Shown here one piece after another: positions 1-5,080 of a stretch of DNA of 6,299 nucleotides (within the stretch, counting starts at the first letter, position 1; every line of letters starts with the position of its first letter). Made by a program: the position numbers and the translations under genes. Origin of the DNA: an uncultured Burkholderiaceae bacterium (GTDB taxonomy: Bacteria > Pseudomonadota > Gammaproteobacteria > Burkholderiales > Burkholderiaceae); contig CALMCK010000027.1 in NCBI GenBank assembly GCA_937862845.1, forward strand, positions 1-6,299, given 5' to 3'. The notes under the pieces were generated by a model. That model searched no databases. It was given only the letters and a program-made list of their open reading frames with translations, and was not told where the DNA came from.

Positions 1-40
1 TAAATACATTACCTACGCGGAGTTCTTGAGCAATTTTCAT
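1..40 (-). CDS. efp: Elongation factor P, 5' end only (partial)
   Basis: The minus strand from position 40 reads ATG and then encodes MKIAQELRVGNVF before leaving the window. This is the characteristic N-terminus of bacterial EF-P, the translation factor that relieves ribosome stalling at polyproline stretches. Only 13 codons and one base are present, so the modified loop residue (position 32, arginine in the EarP-dependent class) is outside the window. An AGGA ribosome binding site lies nine bases upstream of the ATG (positions 50-53). The gene directly upstream on the same strand is earP, whose product modifies EF-P. That pairing independently supports the call despite the short fragment. 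Confidence 0.9.
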   Translation of the reverse strand, partial: MKIAQELRVGNVF

Positions 41-61
41 AACAACTTTTCCTAAATATTT

Positions 62-99
62 AAAAAAATCGGCAAAGTCGCAACATGCAGTCCAGCCGA
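62..99 (-). other. Terminator-like hairpin in the efp leader
   Basis: On the minus strand, TCGGC (95-99) can pair with GCCGA (69-73), and a run of seven T follows at once (68-62). The stem is only 5 bp and the 21-base loop has little internal pairing, so it is a weak terminator by shape. It lies between the predicted efp -10 box and the efp start codon. It could therefore be an earP-efp partial terminator, an attenuator of efp, or chance. Confidence 0.3.
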
Positions 100-108
100 A
101 AACACAGC

Positions 109-114
109 ATTATA
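109..114 (-). promoter_or_regulatory. Candidate efp promoter, consensus -10 box
   Basis: The minus strand carries a perfect TATAAT in the earP-efp gap, 30 bases after the earP stop codon. The best -35 match is poor: CTGGCA with a 19-base spacer, or TGGCAA with 18. If used, transcription would start near position 102 and give efp a leader of about 60 bases, so efp need not depend on read-through from earP. The call rests on the -10 match alone. Confidence 0.45.
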
Positions 115-143
115 TCCTGATTCATCACCATTTTGCCAGTAAC

Positions 144-1262
144 TTAACGAGACGACTCGCTCCAGCGCAGCAATTGTTGCGCCAAATCCTCAGTCTGCCG
201 CAAACCCGATGCCACCTCATGCGCGCCCTGCACCAATAATGGCAGATGCGTCCTGAAGGCAGCCCATGCCTGTGCCAAGTCATACCGCACATCGCCATTC
301 CACGCCATTTGCCAGTGGTCAAACACTTCGCGCAAATCATTTTGATGCGACTGCTCAAAAAATCCACCATAAACCGTCGAAAATGCGGAAAGTTTGTCCA
401 TGTGCACCCCATCGTCTTGCGGGTAAATATGCCACGTCAGAACTCGTTCTGCCCAAATCGCGCGCACCAAAGAATCCTCACCGCGCACGAAGTTCACGTC
501 ACTCACCTGCAACAACTCATCAAACTCAAGCTGCGTGAGCATCGGCAAATAGCGCAACGTCAAAGCGCCCTGCTGCTCACCGTCATAACCCAACTCCTGC
601 CACGCCGCACGCATCGCCGCGCTCGCTTTGCCGCTGGTCACTGCCAGTACGGTTGTTTGCGGCGCGTTCACCAGACACGGCAACCATTGTTTTAAGGGCA
701 TTGCTTCGTAGCCAAACAGGCTGATCTTCAGTGCATCGCCCTGCTCGCCATAGTATTTTTCGGGCGGTACTTCGGCCATAATGCTCGCCTCACGCAGTAA
801 ACCACCTGTTTGATTCGTAAACCCTGGAAAGAAAAATGTTTTCGTCAAACCACTCGCTTGCGGAGAGTCTAAAAGATGACAGCCCGCAACCCATGCTTCT
901 GCGGACAAATACTCTAAATTCGCCCAGCGAGCCGTTGCACCGCTCGCTTTTTTTTGCGCCAGCATAGCCTGCACATAAGGCTCTGGCAGCCCGCAGGCGA
1001 AACCCTCAACCACCACATCAGCGATGGCCATGTTTGACCAGTCTGACGCATCCGACCAGTGCAACACTGTCACCCCAGCCACCATTTGCCCATCTAAATT
1101 TGGATTGAACTCTGGCCAAATCGTCGCCAACGCGCCCATGTCGTCCAGAAACAAGCGCACGACCACACCGTGCTCGGCCGCCAGTTGGCGCGCCAAACGC
1201 CAGCACACACCGACATCGCCGTAGTTGTCCACCACTTTACAAAAGATATCCCAGCGCCGCAT
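144..1262 (-). CDS. earP: EF-P arginine rhamnosyltransferase EarP
   Basis: EarP is a cytoplasmic GT-B fold glycosyltransferase (CAZy GT104) that transfers rhamnose from dTDP-L-rhamnose to arginine 32 of EF-P, which activates EF-P on polyproline-stalled ribosomes. The N-terminus WDIFCKVVDNYGDVGVCWRL is the family hallmark. Its aspartates D12 and D16 correspond to the pair shown to be essential in characterised EarPs (D13/D17). The second hallmark, RGEDSLVRA, puts the essential glutamate at E262. The length of 372 residues is normal for the family. The open frame begins two codons earlier, at 1268, but that ATG overlaps the only ribosome binding site (AGGA, 1268-1271). That site is correctly spaced for the ATG at 1262, so I chose MRRWDIF. 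efp follows 103 bases downstream on the same strand, and hslO is divergent. Pathway dependence on rmlABCD-type dTDP-rhamnose synthesis is inferred, because those genes are not in the window. Confidence 0.95.
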   Translation of the reverse strand: MRRWDIFCKVVDNYGDVGVCWRLARQLAAEHGVVVRLFLDDMGALATIWPEFNPNLDGQMVAGVTVLHWSDASDWSNMAIADVVVEGFACGLPEPYVQAMLAQKKASGATARWANLEYLSAEAWVAGCHLLDSPQASGLTKTFFFPGFTNQTGGLLREASIMAEVPPEKYYGEQGDALKISLFGYEAMPLKQWLPCLVNAPQTTVLAVTSGKASAAMRAAWQELGYDGEQQGALTLRYLPMLTQLEFDELLQVSDVNFVRGEDSLVRAIWAERVLTWHIYPQDDGVHMDKLSAFSTVYGGFFEQSHQNDLREVFDHWQMAWNGDVRYDLAQAWAAFRTHLPLLVQGAHEVASGLRQTEDLAQQLLRWSESSR

Positions 1263-1267
1263 ACACA

Positions 1268-1271
1268 TCCT
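1268..1271 (-). promoter_or_regulatory. earP ribosome binding site that decides the start
   Basis: AGGA on the minus strand lies five bases before the ATG at 1260-1262. Its last base is the first base of the alternative upstream ATG (1266-1268), which has no other Shine-Dalgarno match. This favours the 372-residue form of EarP over the 374-residue one. Confidence 0.6.
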
Positions 1272-1296
1272 AAAAGTTTAATTCGTCTAAATCGCG

Positions 1297-1302
1297 TAAA
1301 AT
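1297..1302 (+). promoter_or_regulatory. Possible hslO -10 box
   Basis: TAAAAT on the plus strand is one mismatch from the -10 consensus, in the short earP-hslO divergent gap. No convincing -35 lies 16-18 bases upstream. The box includes the first two bases of the ATG at 1301. If it is real, that ATG would be upstream of the transcript start, and translation would begin at the ATG at 1334. The evidence is weak. Confidence 0.2.
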
Positions 1303-2245
1303 GTCGGATTCTCATTCAACCCACACCACAAACATGACCACCGATACCTTACACCGCTTTATATTTCAAAACGCCCCTGTCAAAGGCGAACTCGTTCATT
1401 TACCCAACACATGGCGCGACATGCGTGCGCACCGCCGCTACCCTGCGGTTGTCGAAAAACTATTGGGTGAAGTGGTCGCCGCCAGCGCGTTGCTCTCGGC
1501 CAATCTTAAATTTGACGGCAGCCTCATCATGCAAATACACGGCGACGGCCCCGTCGAGCTGCTGGTCGCTGAGTGCCGCAGCGATTTAAGCATCCGTGCC
1601 ACCGCAAAAGTCCGAGAGCACGCCCAAACCAATACCGACATGACACTCACCGATCTGGTCAACGTCAGCGGTCAAGGTCGATTCGCCATCACACTGGACC
1701 CAAACAATCGTCAAGAAGGACAGCAACCTTATCAAGGCATTGTGCCACTCGCGGGCAACTCCATGGCCGATGTCATCATGCACTATATGCAGACGTCCGA
1801 ACAGCTCGACACAGTCGTGCAGCTCGCCGCAGATGGCGACAATGCCGCTGGTTTTTTGTTGCAACGTTTGCCCAGCCATGGCGGCGGACTGAATGTCGAA
1901 TTCGCCCAAAACTGGGAAGATTTAGAGGCCATCGCCCGCACATTAAGCCACGATGAGTTGCTCAACAACGACACAGACACCCTCATGCACCGCTTGTTTT
2001 GGGAGCATGTGCGCGACGTCCACACCACCGAACCCGTGCAATTTGCCTGCACCTGCTCTCCGACCAAAGTATTGAACATGTTGACCATGCTCGGTGAGGA
2101 AGAGGCTTTTGAGATGATAGACGAGGACAATGAAGTCAATGTCTCATGTGATTTTTGTGGGCAGAACTATGTGTTGAGTGCCGCGCAAGTCCGCGCGTTA
2201 TTTGAGCCAGATGCCGACGTGGGCACGCTCGGTAAGCTGCATTAA
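1301..2245 (+). CDS. hslO: Hsp33 redox-regulated chaperone (holdase)
   Basis: Hsp33 is a cytoplasmic, ATP-independent chaperone activated by oxidants: four zinc-binding cysteines form disulfides, the C-terminal domain unfolds, and substrate-binding surface is exposed. The N-terminal domain is recognisable from LHRFIFQNAPVKGELV (residues 17-32), the region around ECRSDLSIRA (91-100) and GRFAITLD (126-133). The C-terminal redox switch is complete: C250-x-C252, 30 residues, then C283-x-x-C286, within the 27-32 residue range usual for the family. Length from the first ATG is 314 residues. Family members typically begin close to the second ATG (position 1334, MTTDTLHRF, 303 residues), and the first 11 residues are a Ser/Thr/His-rich stretch. 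Neither ATG has a Shine-Dalgarno match, so the start is unresolved. The stop codon overlaps that of the convergent DUF218 gene by 4 bp. Control by a heat-shock promoter cannot be read from the sequence. Confidence 0.93.
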   Translation: MSDSHSTHTTNMTTDTLHRFIFQNAPVKGELVHLPNTWRDMRAHRRYPAVVEKLLGEVVAASALLSANLKFDGSLIMQIHGDGPVELLVAECRSDLSIRATAKVREHAQTNTDMTLTDLVNVSGQGRFAITLDPNNRQEGQQPYQGIVPLAGNSMADVIMHYMQTSEQLDTVVQLAADGDNAAGFLLQRLPSHGGGLNVEFAQNWEDLEAIARTLSHDELLNNDTDTLMHRLFWEHVRDVHTTEPVQFACTCSPTKVLNMLTMLGEEEAFEMIDEDNEVNVSCDFCGQNYVLSAAQVRALFEPDADVGTLGKLH

Positions 2246-2844
2246 ATCTTTAACAACCAGTACGCCCAAGTGGTTTTCACCTCACGCCAAATAAAACCCG
2301 ACTTCGTCGATACCGATTGATACACCGAGTACGGTGTCGGCGCACTCACGGCCGCTAAGCCCTCGTTGCTCGCCATCTGCATGGCGCGCGCCAGATGCCA
2401 CTCATCACTGACGATGAATGCATTTTTGATGTTAAATTCGTTCATGCGTTTTTTGGCTTCTCGGATATTTTCAAGTGTCGTCGTGGACGCTTCATCCATC
2501 ATTATCGCTACCGCGGGCACGCCTTTGGTCAGTGCATATGCCCGCGCCACAGCGGCTTCAGCCATTTCTCCAGCAGAATTTTTACCTGCCTCATCGCGTG
2601 AACCACCTGTAAAGATGAGGTTGCTCACACGCTTTTGTTGGTACAACTCGATGGCGTAATCCACACGCGCTTTGAGCGCTTTGGACATTTGATTTTGATG
2701 GGTCGCAGCACCCAGAACAATGGCCGCGTCGGCCTGCGCCTGCGGGGACAAAGGCTGAGCCGAGAGTATGCGCCAAAGTGGCGCGGATATCAGCATTGCC
2801 GCAATGACGCTGAGTGCAAATAAGCGTTTGAGCAGACCAAACAT
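2242..2844 (-). CDS. DUF218 / YdcF-like membrane-anchored protein
   Basis: This 200-residue protein belongs to the DUF218 (YdcF/SanA/ElyC-like) superfamily. It has one N-terminal hydrophobic segment (about residues 8-25) after a basic start, so it is probably anchored in the inner membrane with its domain in the periplasm; no signal-peptidase site is obvious. Family motifs appear in order: AIVLGA (41-46), LIFTGGS (76-82), the acidic turn with GEMAEA (92-97), DEASTTTLENI (117-127) and VSDEWHLARAM (145-155), where H150 and R153 match the conserved YHxxRA-type site. The biochemical role of the family is not settled. SanA and ElyC have been linked to envelope barrier function and to peptidoglycan or lipid-carrier metabolism. 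The start is 22 bp from the ftsB stop with no promoter between them, so the two are probably co-transcribed. That suggests, as inference, a cell-envelope role. The ribosome binding site is poor. The 3' end overlaps hslO by 4 bp. Confidence 0.85.
   Translation of the reverse strand: MFGLLKRLFALSVIAAMLISAPLWRILSAQPLSPQAQADAAIVLGAATHQNQMSKALKARVDYAIELYQQKRVSNLIFTGGSRDEAGKNSAGEMAEAAVARAYALTKGVPAVAIMMDEASTTTLENIREAKKRMNEFNIKNAFIVSDEWHLARAMQMASNEGLAAVSAPTPYSVYQSVSTKSGFIWREVKTTWAYWLLKI
2255..2276 (+). terminator. Weak hairpin that could end hslO transcription
   Basis: Ten bases after the hslO stop, AACCA (2255-2259) can pair with TGGTT (2271-2275), followed by only one more T. The stem is short and lies inside the convergent DUF218 coding sequence. 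I list it because no better terminator exists for hslO here. It may simply be coding sequence. Confidence 0.18.
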
Positions 2845-2866
2845 CAGCGCAACCGTATTAACATCA

Positions 2867-3184
2867 TCATGGTTTTGGCTCTGTGCCTGCTGACGGCGTC
2901 GCCACGGGCGACACTTCTGACGGCTGGTCCATCACTTGCACAAACACCTCATCCGATTTCACCATGCCGAGCTGCAAACGGGCGCGTTCTTGCATCGCGT
3001 CGCTGCCTTCTTTTAAATCCTGCACATCCGCTTGCAGGGCGGCATTGCGGTAGATCAATTCTTGGTTGAGCTTGGTTTGTTTGTCAATTTCTTTTGTGGT
3101 TTTATACACGTCAAAATACCCCGACCACAGCGGCCACTGTAGGGCAACAACAACAATGAATAAAAATAAAGGTAAACGACGCAT
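2867..3184 (-). CDS. ftsB: Cell division protein FtsB (DivIC family)
   Basis: FtsB is a small bitopic inner-membrane protein that joins FtsL and FtsQ in the FtsQLB complex and relays the signal that activates septal peptidoglycan synthesis by FtsWI. The protein is 105 residues, normal for the family. It has a short basic N-terminus (MRR), one membrane segment (about 4-23, with the family-typical LQWPLW), a periplasmic coiled coil (about 28-60) and the conserved ERARLQLGMVKSDEVF stretch (66-81). A Pro/Ser/Thr-rich tail follows. The frame is open much further upstream (to 3316), but that stretch contains the eno terminator and a -10 box. The ATG at 3184 matches the family N-terminus and has a CGGA at a spacing of eight; an ATG at 3193 is a less likely alternative. 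The DUF218 gene follows after 22 bp. eno lies upstream, the usual proteobacterial neighbour. Confidence 0.93.
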   Translation of the reverse strand: MRRLPLFLFIVVVALQWPLWSGYFDVYKTTKEIDKQTKLNQELIYRNAALQADVQDLKEGSDAMQERARLQLGMVKSDEVFVQVMDQPSEVSPVATPSAGTEPKP

Positions 3185-3217
3185 GACAATCATCCGATGC
3201 AATATGAAGACCCCGTG

Positions 3218-3223
3218 ATTATA
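3218..3223 (-). promoter_or_regulatory. Candidate ftsB promoter, consensus -10 box
   Basis: The minus strand has a perfect TATAAT in the 87-bp stretch between the eno terminator and the ftsB start. Transcription would begin near 3211, giving a leader of about 27 bases. No good -35 hexamer is found at 16-18 bases, so this is a -10-only call. Its position just after a terminator and before ftsB makes functional sense. Confidence 0.45.
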
Positions 3224-3271
3224 AAGCTTAATGCAAGCGAGTGCGCAGCTCTCAGTCATAAAATCTGATAT

Positions 3272-3298
3272 AAAAAACCACGGCCGTGACCGTGGTTT
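3272..3298 (-). terminator. Intrinsic terminator of eno
   Basis: On the minus strand, 34 bases after the eno stop, AAACCACGG (3298-3290) pairs perfectly with CCGTGGTTT (3283-3275) around a 6-base loop. An unbroken T run (3277-3272, partly inside the stem) follows. This is a textbook intrinsic terminator shape and closes the eno transcript before ftsB. The same 9-bp arms recur in the hairpin upstream of kdsA. Confidence 0.85.
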
Positions 3299-3332
3299 AG
3301 TTGACTGCATATTCAATACTCAAGTCGTGAAC

Positions 3333-4622
3333 TTACGACTGTTTGATTGAGTAAAAAGCGCGTTTGCCAGGATAGCTTGCCGTCTCGCCCAATGCTTCTT
3401 CGATGCGCAGCAATTGGTTGTATTTGGCCACACGGTCAGAGCGTGACAGCGAGCCCGTTTTGATTTGCATCGCGTTCAGACCGACCGCGATGTCGGCAAT
3501 CGTTGAATCTTCAGTCTCGCCCGAGCGGTGGCTGATGACGGCGGTGTAGCCAGCGCGTTTGGCCATTTCGATGGCGGCGAAGGTTTCGGTGAGCGTGCCG
3601 ATTTGATTGATTTTAATCAAAATCGAGTTGGCGATGCCTTTGTCGATGCCTTCTTTGAGGATTTTGGTGTTGGTGACAAACAAGTCATCCCCCACGATTT
3701 GGACTTTTTTGCCAATCACATCCGTGAGGTATTTCCAACCATCCCAATCGCCTTCGGCCATGCCGTCTTCAATCGAAATAATCGGGAATTTTTCCGCGAG
3801 ATTTGCCAAATAGTCGGCCATTTCTTTGCTCGACAAGCTCAAGTTTTCACCCGGTAATTCGTATTTGCCGTCTTTATAAAACTCAGATGCGGCGCAATCA
3901 AGACCCAGCAAAATTTGCTCACCGACTTTGTAACCCGCTGATTCGATGGCTTGCAAAACGGTGTTTAAACATTCTTCATTGGATTGAAAATTCGGCGCGA
4001 AACCGCCCTCATCACCGACCGCCGTGTTCATGCCCTTGTCGTGTAGAATTTTTTTCAACGCGTGAAAAATCTCAGCACCCGCGCGCAAAGCTTCGCGGAA
4101 TGAATCAAAACCCGCTGGGATGACCATGAATTCTTGGAATTCTAAATTATTGTCCGCATGCGCACCGCCATTGACGATGTTCATCATCGGCACGGGCAAC
4201 TCCATCGCGCCAGAACCGCCGAAGTAGCGGTACAGTGGCAAACCGACTTCATTTGCCGAAGCGCGTGCAACCGCCATAGAGACCGCGAGTAAGGCATTTG
4301 CACCGAGGTTTGATTTGTTTTCAGTGCCATCGAGTTGAATCAAGGTTTGGTCAATGAGCGCTTGCTCGGAGGCTTCCATGCCGATGACGGTGTCAGCGAT
4401 GACGGTGTTGATGTGATGAACAGCATTCAAAACGCCTTTGCCAAGGTAACGTGATTTATCACCATCACGCAGCTCAATCGCTTCACGCGAGCCCGTCGAC
4501 GCGCCCGATGGCACCGCCGCACGCGCGGTTGCGCCTGATTCTAAAAGCACTTCGCATTCCACAGTGGGGTTGCCGCGCGAGTCTAAAATTTCGCGACCGA
4601 CGATATCAATAATTGCACTCAT
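3333..4622 (-). CDS. eno: Enolase (phosphopyruvate hydratase)
   Basis: Enolase interconverts 2-phosphoglycerate and phosphoenolpyruvate in glycolysis and gluconeogenesis, in the cytoplasm, using Mg2+. The protein is 429 residues, as expected. Visible landmarks are the mobile active-site loop PSGASTGSREA (38-48), HADN with H155, QEFM with E164, catalytic E205 in GDEGGFAP, metal ligands D242, E285 (SIEDGMAEGDWDGW) and D312 (VGDDLF), the catalytic-base lysine K337 in the signature ILIKINQIGTLTET, SHRSGET (364-370) and K388. All key residues are present. The frame is open back to 4733, but the ATG at 4622 gives the canonical MSAIIDIVGREILDSRGNP start and has a strong AAGGAG ribosome binding site. 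The gap of 152 bp to the DUF1330 gene has no convincing terminator and only a poorly supported -10 (TATGAT, 4663-4668), so eno may be read from kdsA as well as from its own promoter. The phosphoenolpyruvate it makes is a substrate of KdsA. Confidence 0.99.
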   Translation of the reverse strand: MSAIIDIVGREILDSRGNPTVECEVLLESGATARAAVPSGASTGSREAIELRDGDKSRYLGKGVLNAVHHINTVIADTVIGMEASEQALIDQTLIQLDGTENKSNLGANALLAVSMAVARASANEVGLPLYRYFGGSGAMELPVPMMNIVNGGAHADNNLEFQEFMVIPAGFDSFREALRAGAEIFHALKKILHDKGMNTAVGDEGGFAPNFQSNEECLNTVLQAIESAGYKVGEQILLGLDCAASEFYKDGKYELPGENLSLSSKEMADYLANLAEKFPIISIEDGMAEGDWDGWKYLTDVIGKKVQIVGDDLFVTNTKILKEGIDKGIANSILIKINQIGTLTETFAAIEMAKRAGYTAVISHRSGETEDSTIADIAVGLNAMQIKTGSLSRSDRVAKYNQLLRIEEALGETASYPGKRAFYSIKQS

Positions 4623-4630
4623 TGTTATTG

Positions 4631-4636
4631 CTCCTT
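4631..4636 (-). promoter_or_regulatory. Strong eno ribosome binding site
   Basis: AAGGAG on the minus strand sits eight bases before the ATG at 4620-4622. It is the strongest Shine-Dalgarno match in the window and fixes the enolase start against the longer open frame. Confidence 0.85.
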
Positions 4637-4774
4637 GATGTTTTAAAAATTTTAAGTTAAAAATCATAACCGCACCCTCGGGCGGCGGGGTATTGCTGGA
4701 CAACGCACAATGATAATGCAAAAACAGCGACAATATTGCACAAAAGCGGTGCGAAGCTCGGCAATGGGTTTACA

Positions 4775-5068
4775 TTACATCACGCCTTCAACAATCACCA
4801 TATTCGCCACCGAAGCATCTTTGCGCAAAGCACGCGCGGCAATGTAGGTCTGTGAATCATAGAATGCCTGCGCTTTGTCGACGGAAGCGAACTTCATAAT
4901 CACGGTGCGCGGGTGAAACTCACCTTCAAGAATCGTCTGCGCGCCACCACGCACGAGGATTTCAGCACCGTGCTCGGTCATGGCTTGGCTGGATAAAACA
5001 CGGTATTGATCGTATTGTGTCGCGTCGGTGATGTTGACATTGACGATGACGTAGGCGGGGTTAGTCAT
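4775..5068 (-). CDS. DUF1330 family protein of unknown function
   Basis: This 97-residue cytoplasmic protein has the DUF1330 pattern: an initial strand AYVIVNVNI (5-13), a helix with Y19xxY22, GAEILVRGG (34-42), TILEGEF (45-51), then TVIMKFASVDKAQAFYDS (55-72) and IVEG near the end (92-95). The family is predicted to form a small dimeric alpha/beta barrel of the ferredoxin-like type. No reaction is established, and none can be assigned from this sequence. There is no signal peptide or membrane segment. Its ribosome binding site contains the kdsA stop codon and the intergenic gap is 9 bp, so it is almost certainly co-transcribed with, and probably translationally coupled to, kdsA. eno lies downstream. 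I recall a DUF1330 gene between kdsA and eno in several Burkholderiales, which argues that the link is not accidental. Confidence 0.88.
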   Translation of the reverse strand: MTNPAYVIVNVNITDATQYDQYRVLSSQAMTEHGAEILVRGGAQTILEGEFHPRTVIMKFASVDKAQAFYDSQTYIAARALRKDASVANMVIVEGVM

Positions 5069-5075
5069 ATTGATA

Positions 5076-5080
5076 CCTCA
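5076..5080 (-). promoter_or_regulatory. DUF1330 ribosome binding site containing the kdsA stop
   Basis: TGAGG on the minus strand combines the TGA stop of kdsA (5080-5078) with the GAGG Shine-Dalgarno core of the next gene, seven bases before its ATG. Ribosomes finishing kdsA are thus placed at the next start, which suggests translational coupling. Confidence 0.75.

Noticed and set aside
246..695. 149-residue plus-strand open frame antisense to earP
   Set aside because: It is rich in His, Arg and Pro without domain-like pattern or ribosome binding site, and lies wholly opposite a well-supported earP.
3185..3316. In-frame upstream extension of ftsB by 44 codons
   Set aside because: It spans the eno terminator and the TATAAT box, and FtsB proteins begin just before the membrane segment as at 3184.
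4663..4668. TATGAT as an eno -10 box
   Set aside because: The region 16-18 bases upstream is a GC-rich stretch with no -35 resemblance. It remains possible but is too weak to list as a feature.
4623..4733. In-frame upstream extension of eno by 37 codons
   Set aside because: The extension is not enolase-like, and the AAGGAG site and the canonical MSAIIDIVGREILD start both point to 4622.
4736..4754. GCAC/GTGC hairpin after the DUF1330 stop as a terminator
   Set aside because: The stem is 4 bp plus wobble pairs with no proper T run on the minus strand, so read-through into eno is more likely.
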